Below are positions 1 through 6,202 of a stretch of DNA of 16,361 bases, one piece after another. The notes under the pieces were generated by a model. The model made no database searches. It was given only the letters and a program-made list of their open reading frames with translations, and was not told where the DNA came from. The number at the start of each line of letters is the position of its first letter. Within the stretch, counting starts at the first letter, position 1. The position numbers were made by a program, and so were the translations under genes. Source of the stretch: Thaumasiovibrio sp043421945 (GTDB taxonomy: Bacteria > Pseudomonadota > Gammaproteobacteria > Enterobacterales > Vibrionaceae); NCBI GenBank assembly GCA_043421945.1, contig JBHOGO010000092.1, positions 1 through 16,361 on the forward strand. The letters are read 5' to 3'.

Positions 1-7
1 TAGCCAT
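1..7 (-). CDS. Possible 5' end of a minus-strand gene leaving the window
   Basis: On the minus strand an ATG at 7-5 reads Met-Ala and then runs off the window edge. A good Shine-Dalgarno sequence, GAGGA, lies 7 nt upstream of it. Nothing can be said of the product. The start is supported only by the ribosome binding site, so this is a weak call. If real, the gene would follow the truncated TOTE fragment in the same direction. Confidence 0.3.
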
Positions 8-70
8 GATGATTTCCTCACTCAACGCCTATTACTAAGTATAGTCATCAATACTGAGTTTTAGTGGTAA

Positions 71-352
71 TCAGGTAGGTTTATTGCAGAGTCCTTGTTG
101 CCATTCATTATGGCACGCCACTGCATAACCACTTCTTCCTTTATTGTTCTGCCAACGATGCGCATAACAATGGTCATTCCCCCTAAAGTAGGCCTTGAAT
201 AAAGCAACTTTTTGCCCTGGGGAATACTCATGTTGATCACCTGCCGTCGGGCTGGCGTTTTGAGCTAATAAAGACTGGCGGCGCTGCTCTAAATGGCTTA
301 GCTCGACCCTTAGCTCTAAGATCTGTTGTTCAATCCTTTGAAGCTCATCCAT
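71..352 (-). pseudogene. Truncated N-terminal fragment of a TOTE-type primase-helicase protein
   Basis: This is a 93-codon reading frame. Residues 1-31 form a Glu/Leu/Arg-rich coiled coil. From about residue 44 comes a segment reading SPGQKVALFKAYFRGND, then YAHRW, then KGRSGYAVACHNEW and LCNKP. This order (ALF..YFRG, Y..RW, SGY..AC.NEW..G.C.KP) is what I know from the N-terminus of the large archaeo-eukaryotic primase and helicase proteins of TOTE conflict systems, which are usually many hundreds of residues long. Here the frame stops at TGA (71-73) right after CNKPT, where the family normally continues into a Cys-rich segment. Neither alternative frame below 71 restores the match, so the copy was cut, not merely frameshifted. 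It is probably non-functional, although a short coiled-coil peptide could still be made from the ATG at 352. The family assignment is from memory of the motif. Confidence 0.6.
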
Positions 353-503
353 ATTTAGTCCCAGCGGTCGGTCCGACTACACAAGTCAGTGCGTATTAAA
401 ACATAAGAAACCACAAGCATTATTTTTAACTGTCTAACATATTTGCCAAGCTTTCTCGCCTATTATGATACCAATACACCAACAATTTAAAGCATAACGC
501 CAC

Positions 504-1442
504 ATGACAATGCAACACGTTCCATTTGGTTTGAGAATCAAAGACCACTCCTTCGTGGATGTCTCTGATGTTGCTCGCGGAAAGAAATGTGGCTGCATTT
601 GCCCATCCTGTAAAACTCCACTCATAGCTCGACAAGGAGATGAAAAACAATGGCACTTTGCTCATGCAACCCGTAAAGTGGATAACACCGATAAGGAATG
701 TGATTTTTCCTTCTTTGTTTCCGTCAGGATGATGGCAAGGCAAGTTATCGAAACGGGAATGAGAATTACTCTCCCAGAGTACAAATGCGTTGTATCTTGT
801 CAGGCTAAAGGAACTCACTTCAAAGAAGAATTTCTGGTTGCAAAACAAACAACGATTGAACTAGAAGACGTACATAAGGAAGCACCGTTTTCAAGTTGCA
901 TTGTCGACATTGTTGGTAAGGTTAAAGGCTTCTCTTTTGTCGTATACTTTACCCACCCAAATCGCCCTCTCCCAGCGGATCTTCATGTTTCTGATAACCA
1001 ACAAAGTGGTGTGCTAGAAGTAAAACTCGATGATACACACTACCTATTTAAAGAAGATAGAGCTGAAACTAGGCAACTAGACAGACTAAAGCTCTTTCTA
1101 CAAAATGACCTGTCATCTAAGAGCTGGGTATTTCATCCCCGCAAGGCGTCAATGCAAAAAGCAGCATATCAACGTTTGAACTCTGCTATCGATAGCCATC
1201 GAGTCAAACGTCACTCAACAACTAGTTACTCTAGTCATGGAAGTCGAGTTTCCTATCAGCACAACGATCCTTGGCTTGCACCAAGAAACAAATCGATAGA
1301 TCCTCCGCCAGCGATACCCAAAAAAACAGCAACATTCGAATGCATCATGTGTAACTGCCAATGGCAAGCTTCATTGCCAGGGCAACCTACCTGCCCAAAA
1401 TGTCATAACCACCTGTATGCTAGCGAAGTCTCTTCGAGATAA
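504..1442 (+). CDS. CoiA-like nuclease-related protein with two zinc sites
   Basis: The 312-residue product resembles the competence protein CoiA-like family. Visible parts are an N-terminal zinc site with C33-x2-C36 followed by H51-x2-H54 in the signature LIARQGDEKQWHFAH, and a central alpha/beta region with D135 (VDIVG) and E172-V-K174. That spacing fits a PD-(D/E)xK nuclease core. After a basic, Ser/His-rich linker (about 225-260) comes a C-terminal zinc ribbon using C280, C283, C297 and C300. CoiA assists processing of incoming DNA in natural competence in Gram-positive bacteria. Homologues in proteobacterial islands are uncharacterised, so a DNA-processing role here is inference. No good ribosome site precedes either ATG (504 or 510), and I kept the first. 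The gene stands alone, divergent from the TOTE fragment, with the TGTTCAT repeat cluster immediately downstream. Confidence 0.7.
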   Translation: MTMQHVPFGLRIKDHSFVDVSDVARGKKCGCICPSCKTPLIARQGDEKQWHFAHATRKVDNTDKECDFSFFVSVRMMARQVIETGMRITLPEYKCVVSCQAKGTHFKEEFLVAKQTTIELEDVHKEAPFSSCIVDIVGKVKGFSFVVYFTHPNRPLPADLHVSDNQQSGVLEVKLDDTHYLFKEDRAETRQLDRLKLFLQNDLSSKSWVFHPRKASMQKAAYQRLNSAIDSHRVKRHSTTSYSSHGSRVSYQHNDPWLAPRNKSIDPPPAIPKKTATFECIMCNCQWQASLPGQPTCPKCHNHLYASEVSSR

Positions 1443-1454
1443 AGAGACATCAAG

Positions 1455-1508
1455 TGTTCATTTTATTCCCCTGTTCATTTTTTATGAACAAACTAAAAAA
1501 ATGAACAG
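1455..1508. repeat. Cluster of four TGTTCAT motifs including a 13-bp inverted repeat
   Basis: TGTTCAT occurs in direct orientation at 1455-1461 and 1472-1478 and inverted (ATGAACA) at 1484-1490 and 1501-1507. The outer pair extends to a perfect 13-bp inverted repeat, CTGTTCATTTTTT at 1471-1483 and its complement at 1496-1508. It starts 13 bases after the stop of the CoiA-like gene. It could act as a weak AT-rich terminator in both directions, or as a binding site for an unknown dimeric regulator. The four repeated half-sites favour the second reading slightly. Neither role is shown. Confidence 0.5.
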
Positions 1509-1544
1509 AACCCGATGCGCCCTATGTCTCACCATACAATCCAA

Positions 1545-1646
1545 TATCACCACTAAGGTATATTAACTATAAAATACCCTTGTGGGGATATGGTAGACAA
1601 TATCCCCACTAAGGGATATACTTTACTCTATCCTCACTAGAGGATA
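1545..1646. promoter_or_regulatory. Four HipB-type operators at exact 28-bp spacing
   Basis: E. coli HipB binds TATCC-N8-GGATA. Two perfect copies lie here, at 1601-1618 and 1629-1646. Two degenerate copies sit in the same register: 1545-1562 (TATCA-N8-GTATA) and 1573-1590 (AATAC-N8-GGATA). The left edges step by 28 bp throughout (1545, 1573, 1601, 1629). Three of the four spacers contain CACTA. The array covers the hipBA promoter: the third operator lies between the -35 and -10 boxes and the fourth lies over the predicted transcription start. This predicts cooperative autorepression by HipB/HipA, as in E. coli. Confidence 0.88.
1594..1622 (+). promoter_or_regulatory. Predicted sigma-70 promoter of hipBA
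   Basis: TAGACA (1594-1599, 5 of 6 to consensus) and TATACT (1617-1622, 5 of 6) are separated by 17 bp. The start point would be near 1629, about 65 nt before the hipB ATG. The spacer is filled by a perfect HipB operator, which fits direct occlusion of RNA polymerase. Confidence 0.65.
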
Positions 1647-1693
1647 ATGAGAGATATGAAGTCGCACCTTAACTCTATCGAGGGTTGGAAGAA

Positions 1694-1942
1694 ATGATAT
1701 ATAGTCCAAAGCAACTCGCTGACATGATGCTCCTTATAAGGCAAAAGAACGGCTGGACTCAATCAGAGTTGGCCAAAAGGGTAGGCATAAAGCAAGCAAC
1801 TATCTCAAACTTCGAAAATAGTCCTGATAAGACAACACTTTCGACTTTCTTTAAACTTATTCAGGCGATGGAACTGACACTGAGCATCCAAGAAAAAACA
1901 CAAGTAAGCTCACAAGATAGCCAAGATGATGAGAACTGGTAA
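1694..1942 (+). CDS. hipB: HipB antitoxin, XRE-type DNA-binding autorepressor
   Basis: HipB is the antitoxin and operator-binding partner of the HipA kinase. The 82-residue product is very close to E. coli HipB from start to end: IYSPKQLADMM, then the helix-turn-helix in NGWTQSELAKRVGIKQATISNFENSPD, then TTLSTFFKLIQAMEL. It ends in Trp, as E. coli HipB does (its C-terminal Trp docks on HipA). An in-frame TTG at 1685 is possible, but it directly abuts the GAGGG ribosome site. The ATG at 1694 is about 10 nt from that site and matches the E. coli N-terminus better. The stop overlaps the hipA start by one base (TAATG), implying translational coupling. Four matching operators lie upstream. Identification is confident. 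Confidence 0.95.
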   Translation: MIYSPKQLADMMLLIRQKNGWTQSELAKRVGIKQATISNFENSPDKTTLSTFFKLIQAMELTLSIQEKTQVSSQDSQDDENW

Positions 1943-3255
1943 TGCAAAAACTAAACGCATACATGAACGGAGAACTCGTAGGGACTCTCAACAAACAGAA
2001 GAATGGTGCTCATACTTTTCAGTATGATAAGACCTGGGTAACCAGTGACAAGTCCCGACCACTATCATTGTCTCTAAAATTACAACTGCCACCTATAACT
2101 TCAGACTCAGTCATCAACTACTTCGACAACCTTTTACCTGATAGCCCAAAGGTGAGAGATAGGATCGTAACTCGTTATAAAGCTTCATCTAAGCAGCCAT
2201 TCGATCTTCTCAAAGAAGTTGGTAAAGATAGCGTCGGAGCTATTGCATTAATTTCTCCTGAGCAGCCTTACAAAAATGAACCGCTCAATTACCAAGTCTT
2301 AGATGGTAAAAAGTTGGATGCCGTGCTCTCAGCTTACAAATCCGATATCCCCCTCGGAATGGTTGAAGAAGAAGATGATTTCAGAATATCAGTGGCTGGT
2401 GCTCAAGAAAAAACAGCACTCCTATCCGTTGATGAAGAGTGGTGCATCCCTAAAGGTAATACTCCAACAACTCATATCATCAAACTACCAATTGGCGAAA
2501 TACAACAAGCAAACGCAACATTAGATCTTAAAGACAGTGTTGAAAATGAGTACCTTTGCATCGAGTTAGCTAAAGCACTAGGGTTTGCAGTTCCCAATGT
2601 CCACATGATCAAAACTGATAACCTGAAAGCTTTAGCTGTAGAGCGATTCGATAGACGCTGGACTAAAGGTAAAGGTAAAGGTAAAGCTAACTTACTCCGT
2701 CTACCTCAAGAAGACATGTGCCAAGTGTTTGGTATGCCATCATCAATCAAGTACGAATCTCAAGGTGGCCCTGGTATTTCGGAAATCATGAAGCTACTCA
2801 TGGGTTCAAGTAATGCTCTAGAAGATCAGTATAACTTCATGAAGTTTCAAGTTTTTCAGTGGATTATAGGGGCCACCGATGGACATGCTAAGAACTATTC
2901 TATTTATATTGAGAAGGGAGGGAGTTATCGATTGACTCCATTCTACGATATTTTATCAGCATATCCACTTCTGGGCGGTCGCGGTCTAAATATTAGAAAA
3001 CTCAAGCTAGCAATGGGACTCAAAGCGACTAGAGGGAAAAAGTATGAAATTAACAAAATTTTACCTCGCCACTTTCTGGATACAGCTAAAGCTGTAAACT
3101 TCAGCCAAGATAAGATGCAAGAGATATTGAATGAGCTGAAAGATGAGTTTCCCGAAGCAGTCTTACAAGTAAAAGCAAAGCTACCTGAAGATTTCCCTGA
3201 GAAGATCTCAGATTCAATTTTTGAAAATGCTACTAAGATACTTTCGAAGATTTAG
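1942..3255 (+). CDS. hipA: HipA serine/threonine kinase toxin
   Basis: HipA phosphorylates glutamyl-tRNA synthetase in E. coli, which halts translation and produces persister cells. The 437-residue product matches E. coli HipA (440) along its length. S150 in FRISVAGAQEK is the autophosphorylation serine at the same number. K181 in HIIKLP is the ATP-contacting lysine. D313 in GATDGHAKN is the catalytic base (E. coli D309), N318 is the metal ligand, and D336 in FYDI is the Mg-binding aspartate. The four-residue shift comes from an insert of Gly-Lys pairs at about residues 243-248, encoded by a hexanucleotide repeat. All catalytic residues are present, so the kinase should be active. It is co-transcribed with hipB, overlapping by one base, and no clear terminator follows directly. 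Confidence 0.96.
   Translation: MQKLNAYMNGELVGTLNKQKNGAHTFQYDKTWVTSDKSRPLSLSLKLQLPPITSDSVINYFDNLLPDSPKVRDRIVTRYKASSKQPFDLLKEVGKDSVGAIALISPEQPYKNEPLNYQVLDGKKLDAVLSAYKSDIPLGMVEEEDDFRISVAGAQEKTALLSVDEEWCIPKGNTPTTHIIKLPIGEIQQANATLDLKDSVENEYLCIELAKALGFAVPNVHMIKTDNLKALAVERFDRRWTKGKGKGKANLLRLPQEDMCQVFGMPSSIKYESQGGPGISEIMKLLMGSSNALEDQYNFMKFQVFQWIIGATDGHAKNYSIYIEKGGSYRLTPFYDILSAYPLLGGRGLNIRKLKLAMGLKATRGKKYEINKILPRHFLDTAKAVNFSQDKMQEILNELKDEFPEAVLQVKAKLPEDFPEKISDSIFENATKILSKI
2665..2686 (+). repeat. AAAGGT hexanucleotide tandem repeat inside hipA
   Basis: Three full AAAGGT units (2665-2670, 2671-2676, 2677-2682) and a partial AAAG give a KGKGKGK stretch in HipA. E. coli HipA has a shorter segment (WNAERTV) at this place. 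The unit is six bases, so copy-number change keeps the frame and would lengthen or shorten a surface loop by two residues. Confidence 0.8.
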
Positions 3256-3469
3256 TATTCAGAAAGTATATCTGATGCAATAAGCTATATAGATGCTCTA
3301 CTGAGCAATAGAACATTTAGCTATATTAGAACGAATATTTATATCCATAGTACATATAAAGACGGGAGTTCAGTTCCTTTTTAAGCAGGATTTTAATGTA
3401 ACATCTGAAGTAACCTTTAAATTAGAACATTAACTCTAAAGCCTTGCTTGTTGGTATTTGACACAACCA
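3256..3469. other. AT-rich non-coding tail of the island between hipA and the ssrA remnant
   Basis: No reading frame with a ribosome site is visible in this AT-rich stretch. AGCTATAT recurs (3283-3290 and 3319-3326), and an inverted copy of AACTCCCG (CGGGAGTT, 3363-3370) lies about 100 bp before the ssrA remnant. I see no hipBA terminator here. Confidence 0.4.
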
Positions 3470-3491
3470 TTCAACTCCCGCCAGCCCACCA
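3470..3491 (+). repeat. Partial ssrA (tmRNA) 3' end, probable attachment site of the island
   Basis: The segment starts TTCAACTCCCGCCAGC and ends CCACCA. This is the T-loop/acceptor end of tmRNA, whose E. coli form reads TTCAACTCCCGCC, then AGCTCCACCA. One base is missing in the acceptor part. Sequence upstream of 3470 has no resemblance to the rest of tmRNA, so only the 3' end is present. Such a fragment is what remains at the distal end when an integrase inserts an island into the 3' end of ssrA. The intact gene should lie to the left of the window. A terminator follows at once, consistent with the original ssrA terminator. Confidence 0.7.
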
Positions 3492-3501
3492 AACGTTTGG
3501 G

Positions 3502-3528
3502 AAAGGCCACCTTCGGGTGGCCTTTTTT
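3502..3528 (+). terminator. Strong rho-independent terminator, probably the former ssrA terminator
   Basis: A 10-bp stem AAAGGCCACC (3502-3511) with loop TTCG and complement GGTGGCCTTT (3516-3525) is followed by a T-run to 3528. It lies 11 nt after the ssrA remnant. Confidence 0.9.
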
Positions 3529-3691
3529 ATGCTCAAACAAAAGTAAAATCACCACAAAAAACAACAACTTAATTCATATTGTTGTCGCACCGCGTCCCAT
3601 ACTGTCTCACTGCTTCTCATATTTTTAGTACCCAATTTAATACCCTATACTGATTTCGACATTTTGATGGATACTCATTGAGGGAGTAATG

Positions 3692-3853
3692 ATGGCTAGG
3701 CTCAAAATCTTGACACCCGAATAGGTAACTAAGGCTATTCATATTTTCGACTCCCCCTTTAAATACATATCGAACAGTGTACAATTTTACGTTAACCTGA
3801 CATTCAGGAACACAACTTCATGGACAATCAGCGCCGTCAACATCAAAGCTTAA
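3692..3853 (+). pseudogene. Possible decayed transposase start with an in-frame TAG
   Basis: After the ribosome-site-like GGGAG, an ATG at 3692 reads MARLKILTPE, then TAG (3722-3724), then stays open for 42 more codons, including IFDSPFKYIS, to TAA (3851-3853). The pattern M-A-R-x-K-I-L-T then FDSP recalls the N-terminal DUF4158 region of some Tn3-family transposases, recalled from memory and not tested. The rest of such a protein is absent. It sits just beyond the ssrA remnant, where insertion debris is common. It may equally be a chance frame. Confidence 0.28.
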
Positions 3854-3895
3854 CACTCAAAACTGTATCAACTACTCAACAATGGAGTCATTCTA

Positions 3896-4303
3896 ATGAA
3901 AAGGCTGTTTGTCTTAATTGCGTTTCTATTCTGTTTTTCACAGCCTGCACTGGCCGCTAAATGGGAGCATTTAGCAGAGCGCACCGTCACCTACAAAAAT
4001 GATACTGACCGTATAGTCATTAACCCTTATAAAAAAGACCTGCGTGAGGTTCGCATCCACTCAAAGCAAGGCATGATTAACATGGAATCGGTGACTTTGC
4101 ACTTTATCGACGGTAGCAAAGAAAAGACGGACAACCTTGGTACTCTACTACGCGGTCAAACTAGCCGAGCCATTCCGGTACCGCGCCGCCAGGCTAAAAA
4201 CCTCGCGATGATCACCTTTAAATATAAGGCCGTTGGGAATAAGAAAACGGATAACATAGGCCTTACTAACCGTGGGATTGTTGAAATCCAAGGTCGACGC
4301 TAG
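3896..4303 (+). CDS. Secreted YaaI/DUF2541-like beta-rich protein
   Basis: The 135-residue product has a clear Sec signal peptide: basic MKR, a hydrophobic core to about residue 16, and cleavage after ALA near residue 20. The mature part is predicted to be a beta-sandwich: VTYKNDTDRIVI, LREVRIHSKQGMINMESVTLHFIDGS, LLRGQTSRAIPVPR, and ITFKYKA. This succession (an n-D-T-D-R-I turn, a V.F..G strand pair, G.TSR.I, I.F.Y) resembles the DUF2541 family, which includes E. coli YaaI. The function is unknown. The mature protein has no cysteine, so no disulfide. The start ATG has GGAG 9 nt upstream. It is a single-gene unit, and a hairpin (4315-4345) follows the TAG stop. Confidence 0.7.
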   Translation: MKRLFVLIAFLFCFSQPALAAKWEHLAERTVTYKNDTDRIVINPYKKDLREVRIHSKQGMINMESVTLHFIDGSKEKTDNLGTLLRGQTSRAIPVPRRQAKNLAMITFKYKAVGNKKTDNIGLTNRGIVEIQGRR

Positions 4304-4314
4304 CAAAGCATTAA

Positions 4315-4345
4315 ATTGGCGATCACTCTTTAAGTGTTCGCCAAT
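4315..4345. terminator. Hairpin after the secreted-protein gene, possible terminator
   Basis: ATTGGCGATCACT (4315-4327) pairs with AGTGTTCGCCAAT (4333-4345) with one T-T mismatch and a 5-nt loop. There is no T-run after it on the plus strand, so termination is plausible but not assured. Confidence 0.5.
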
Positions 4346-4478
4346 CGTCACATCTATCTCTGCTGGTTAATTACGATCTAAATAAATTATTCTCACAAAA
4401 ATCGGTCTGACTTAAGCACTAAAAGCGTTTTGATTAATCATTACAGTGTGAGAAATGATGTTGGTGTAAAAACGAAGA

Positions 4479-4498
4479 GAAAGAAAGAAAGAAAGAAA
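4479..4498 (+). repeat. GAAA tetranucleotide repeat, five units
   Basis: Five perfect GAAA units lie in the non-coding stretch between two convergent genes, within a purine-rich run of about 30 bases. No function is seen. Confidence 0.85.
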
Positions 4499-4565
4499 GG
4501 AGGAAGCGCAGAATCAGCCTAAGCCTCATCTGCACTTCACAGGGGGACGTTAAAACTAACGATGT

Positions 4566-6023
4566 TTACGCTAACGAGAGCGCACGTTTCATTTGTTCTG
4601 CAACTTTATCGACCTTACCCAAGCCAACGACGACTTGAAGACCACCTTGACCAACAGGAATGACTCCAGCAGCACCAAGTGCTTTCAGTTTTTCGCTATC
4701 CGCGTTAGAAGAGTCTTTTACTGTTAAACGTAGGCGTGTAATACAGTTATCTACTTCTACGATATTAGCTGCACCACCAATCGCTTCGATGTATTGAGTC
4801 GCTAACTTACTCATATCACCATCGGCTTCAGCTTCCATCTTTTCATTACGTCCAGGCGTACTTAAATTGAACTTCTGAATCGCAAAACGGAAGATTGCGT
4901 AGTATAGGCCAAAGAAAGCTAACCCTTGTACAACCAACATGTACCACTTATTCGCAAGTGGGTTTTGGCTTGAAAGAACAAGGTCAACAAAACCAGCAGA
5001 GAATCCAAAACCTGCCATCCACTGCATCGTTGCAGCGATATACAAAGAGATACCGGTTAGAACAGCGTGAATGACATAAAGCATAGGTGCTAAGAACATG
5101 AAGCTGAATTCAAGTGGTTCGGTAATGCCGGTGAAAAACGAAGCCATCGCGGCAGCAAGCATGATTGAAAATACTTTGTTTTTATTTTCTGCATCAGCGC
5201 AGTGATACATTGCAAGCGCTGCACCAGGAAGACCAAACATCATAATAGGGAAGAATCCTGCTTGATACATACCCGTTTGCCCGACGATACCTGTGCCATC
5301 AGCAATTGACTGTGCGCCACCCAGGAAGTTAGGGATATCATTAATACCAACAACATCGAACCAAAACACAGGGTATAGTGCGTGGTGCATACCGATCGTT
5401 AGTGTTAAACGGTTAAAGAAACCAAAGAGACCAGCGCCCAATGCTCCCATCGATTCAAGCTTCACACCGAAAACGATCAAGGCATCATAAATAACAGGCC
5501 AAACATACAGAAGAACTAACGCCAGTGCGATGCCTGCAATCGACGTCAAGATAGGAACCAATCGCTTTCCGCTGAAGAACGCCAGCGCTTTAGGCAGCTC
5601 CACCGTAGAATATTTGTTGTAAATTTCCGCCGAGATAATACCAATCAAGATACCAATAAACTGGTTACTGATCTTACCAAAGGCAGCTGGCACCTCACTC
5701 AACTCTACCCCTTTAATCATCGTAATAACGGATGGCTCTAATAAAGTAGTTACCACTAAAAAGCAGATGAAGCCAACCAGTGCCGCCGAACCATTTTTAT
5801 CTCTACTTAAACCAAACGACACACCGATAGCAAACAGCACAGCCATGTTATCAATGATTGCCGCGCCCGATTTGATCAATAATGCTGCTGCAAGGCTTTC
5901 TGATCCCCATCCTACTGGATCAAGCTAATAACCAATTCCCATTAAAATTGCGGCAGCAGGCAGCGTGGCGACTGGCACCATTAGCGCCTTACCGACTTTC
6001 TGCATATAACCTAAAATATTCAT
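4566..6023 (-). pseudogene. nagE: PTS GlcNAc-type permease IICB (nagE-like), interrupted by TAG at codon 33
   Basis: The permease imports and phosphorylates an amino sugar or glucose. The full frame from ATG 6023 (AAGGGG 4 nt upstream) is 485 codons. It begins MNILGYMQKVGKALMVP and matches NagE-type proteins throughout: a hydrophobic IIC domain with GMHHALYPVFWF and the GITEPLEF signature, then a IIB domain with phosphocysteine C427 in DNCITRLRL. It ends there, so IIA (Crr) must come from elsewhere. Codon 33 is TAG (5927-5925) in GIGY-stop-LDP, where related proteins have Trp (TGG to TAG is one base). Everything after it is intact, so loss is recent, or this is a sequencing error or suppressed codon. 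Restart at TTG 5879 would lack the first membrane helix. NagE is favoured over PtsG or MalX by similarity, but sugar specificity is uncertain. Confidence 0.82.
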
Positions 6024-6162
6024 ATAACCCCTTAAATCTTATCTGAATAATTGCATTTTTTTGCTATTTGCCTTGTGCGAGCAGCAAGCTACTGTCTTTG
6101 GGAGCCAACCATGCTGTCTATTCAAAACTTTTTTATTGATGCGAACAAACTAATTAATCCGT

Positions 6163-6191
6163 AACATAGATTAAATTTTTTAATCTATGTT
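6163..6191. promoter_or_regulatory. Perfect 13+13 bp palindrome before the LysR-type gene
   Basis: AACATAGATTAAA (6163-6175) and its exact complement (6179-6191) flank a TTT spacer. The site ends 11 nt before the regulator's ATG, within the divergent region shared with the permease. It is the expected kind of site for LysR-type autoregulation (dyad with T-N11-A character). As RNA it could form a hairpin next to the start codon. Which of the two is real cannot be told. Confidence 0.65.
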
Positions 6192-6202
6192 GAGTACAAG
6201 CG

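Noticed and set aside
45..58. 14-base match TCATCAATACTGAG shared with 10063-10076
   Set aside because: One 14-mer repeat is about what chance gives in 16 kb, and the flanks do not match.
426..848. 140-codon minus-strand frame opposite the CoiA-like gene
   Set aside because: It lies inside the antisense of a gene with clear zinc and nuclease motifs, has no family resemblance and no ribosome site.
1685..1693. TTG start for hipB giving three more residues
   Set aside because: The GAGGG ribosome site abuts the TTG with no spacing, while ATG 1694 has correct spacing.
3363..3370. CGGGAGTT as an inverted second attachment site
   Set aside because: Only 8 bases match the ssrA remnant in inverse orientation; attachment duplicates are direct and longer.
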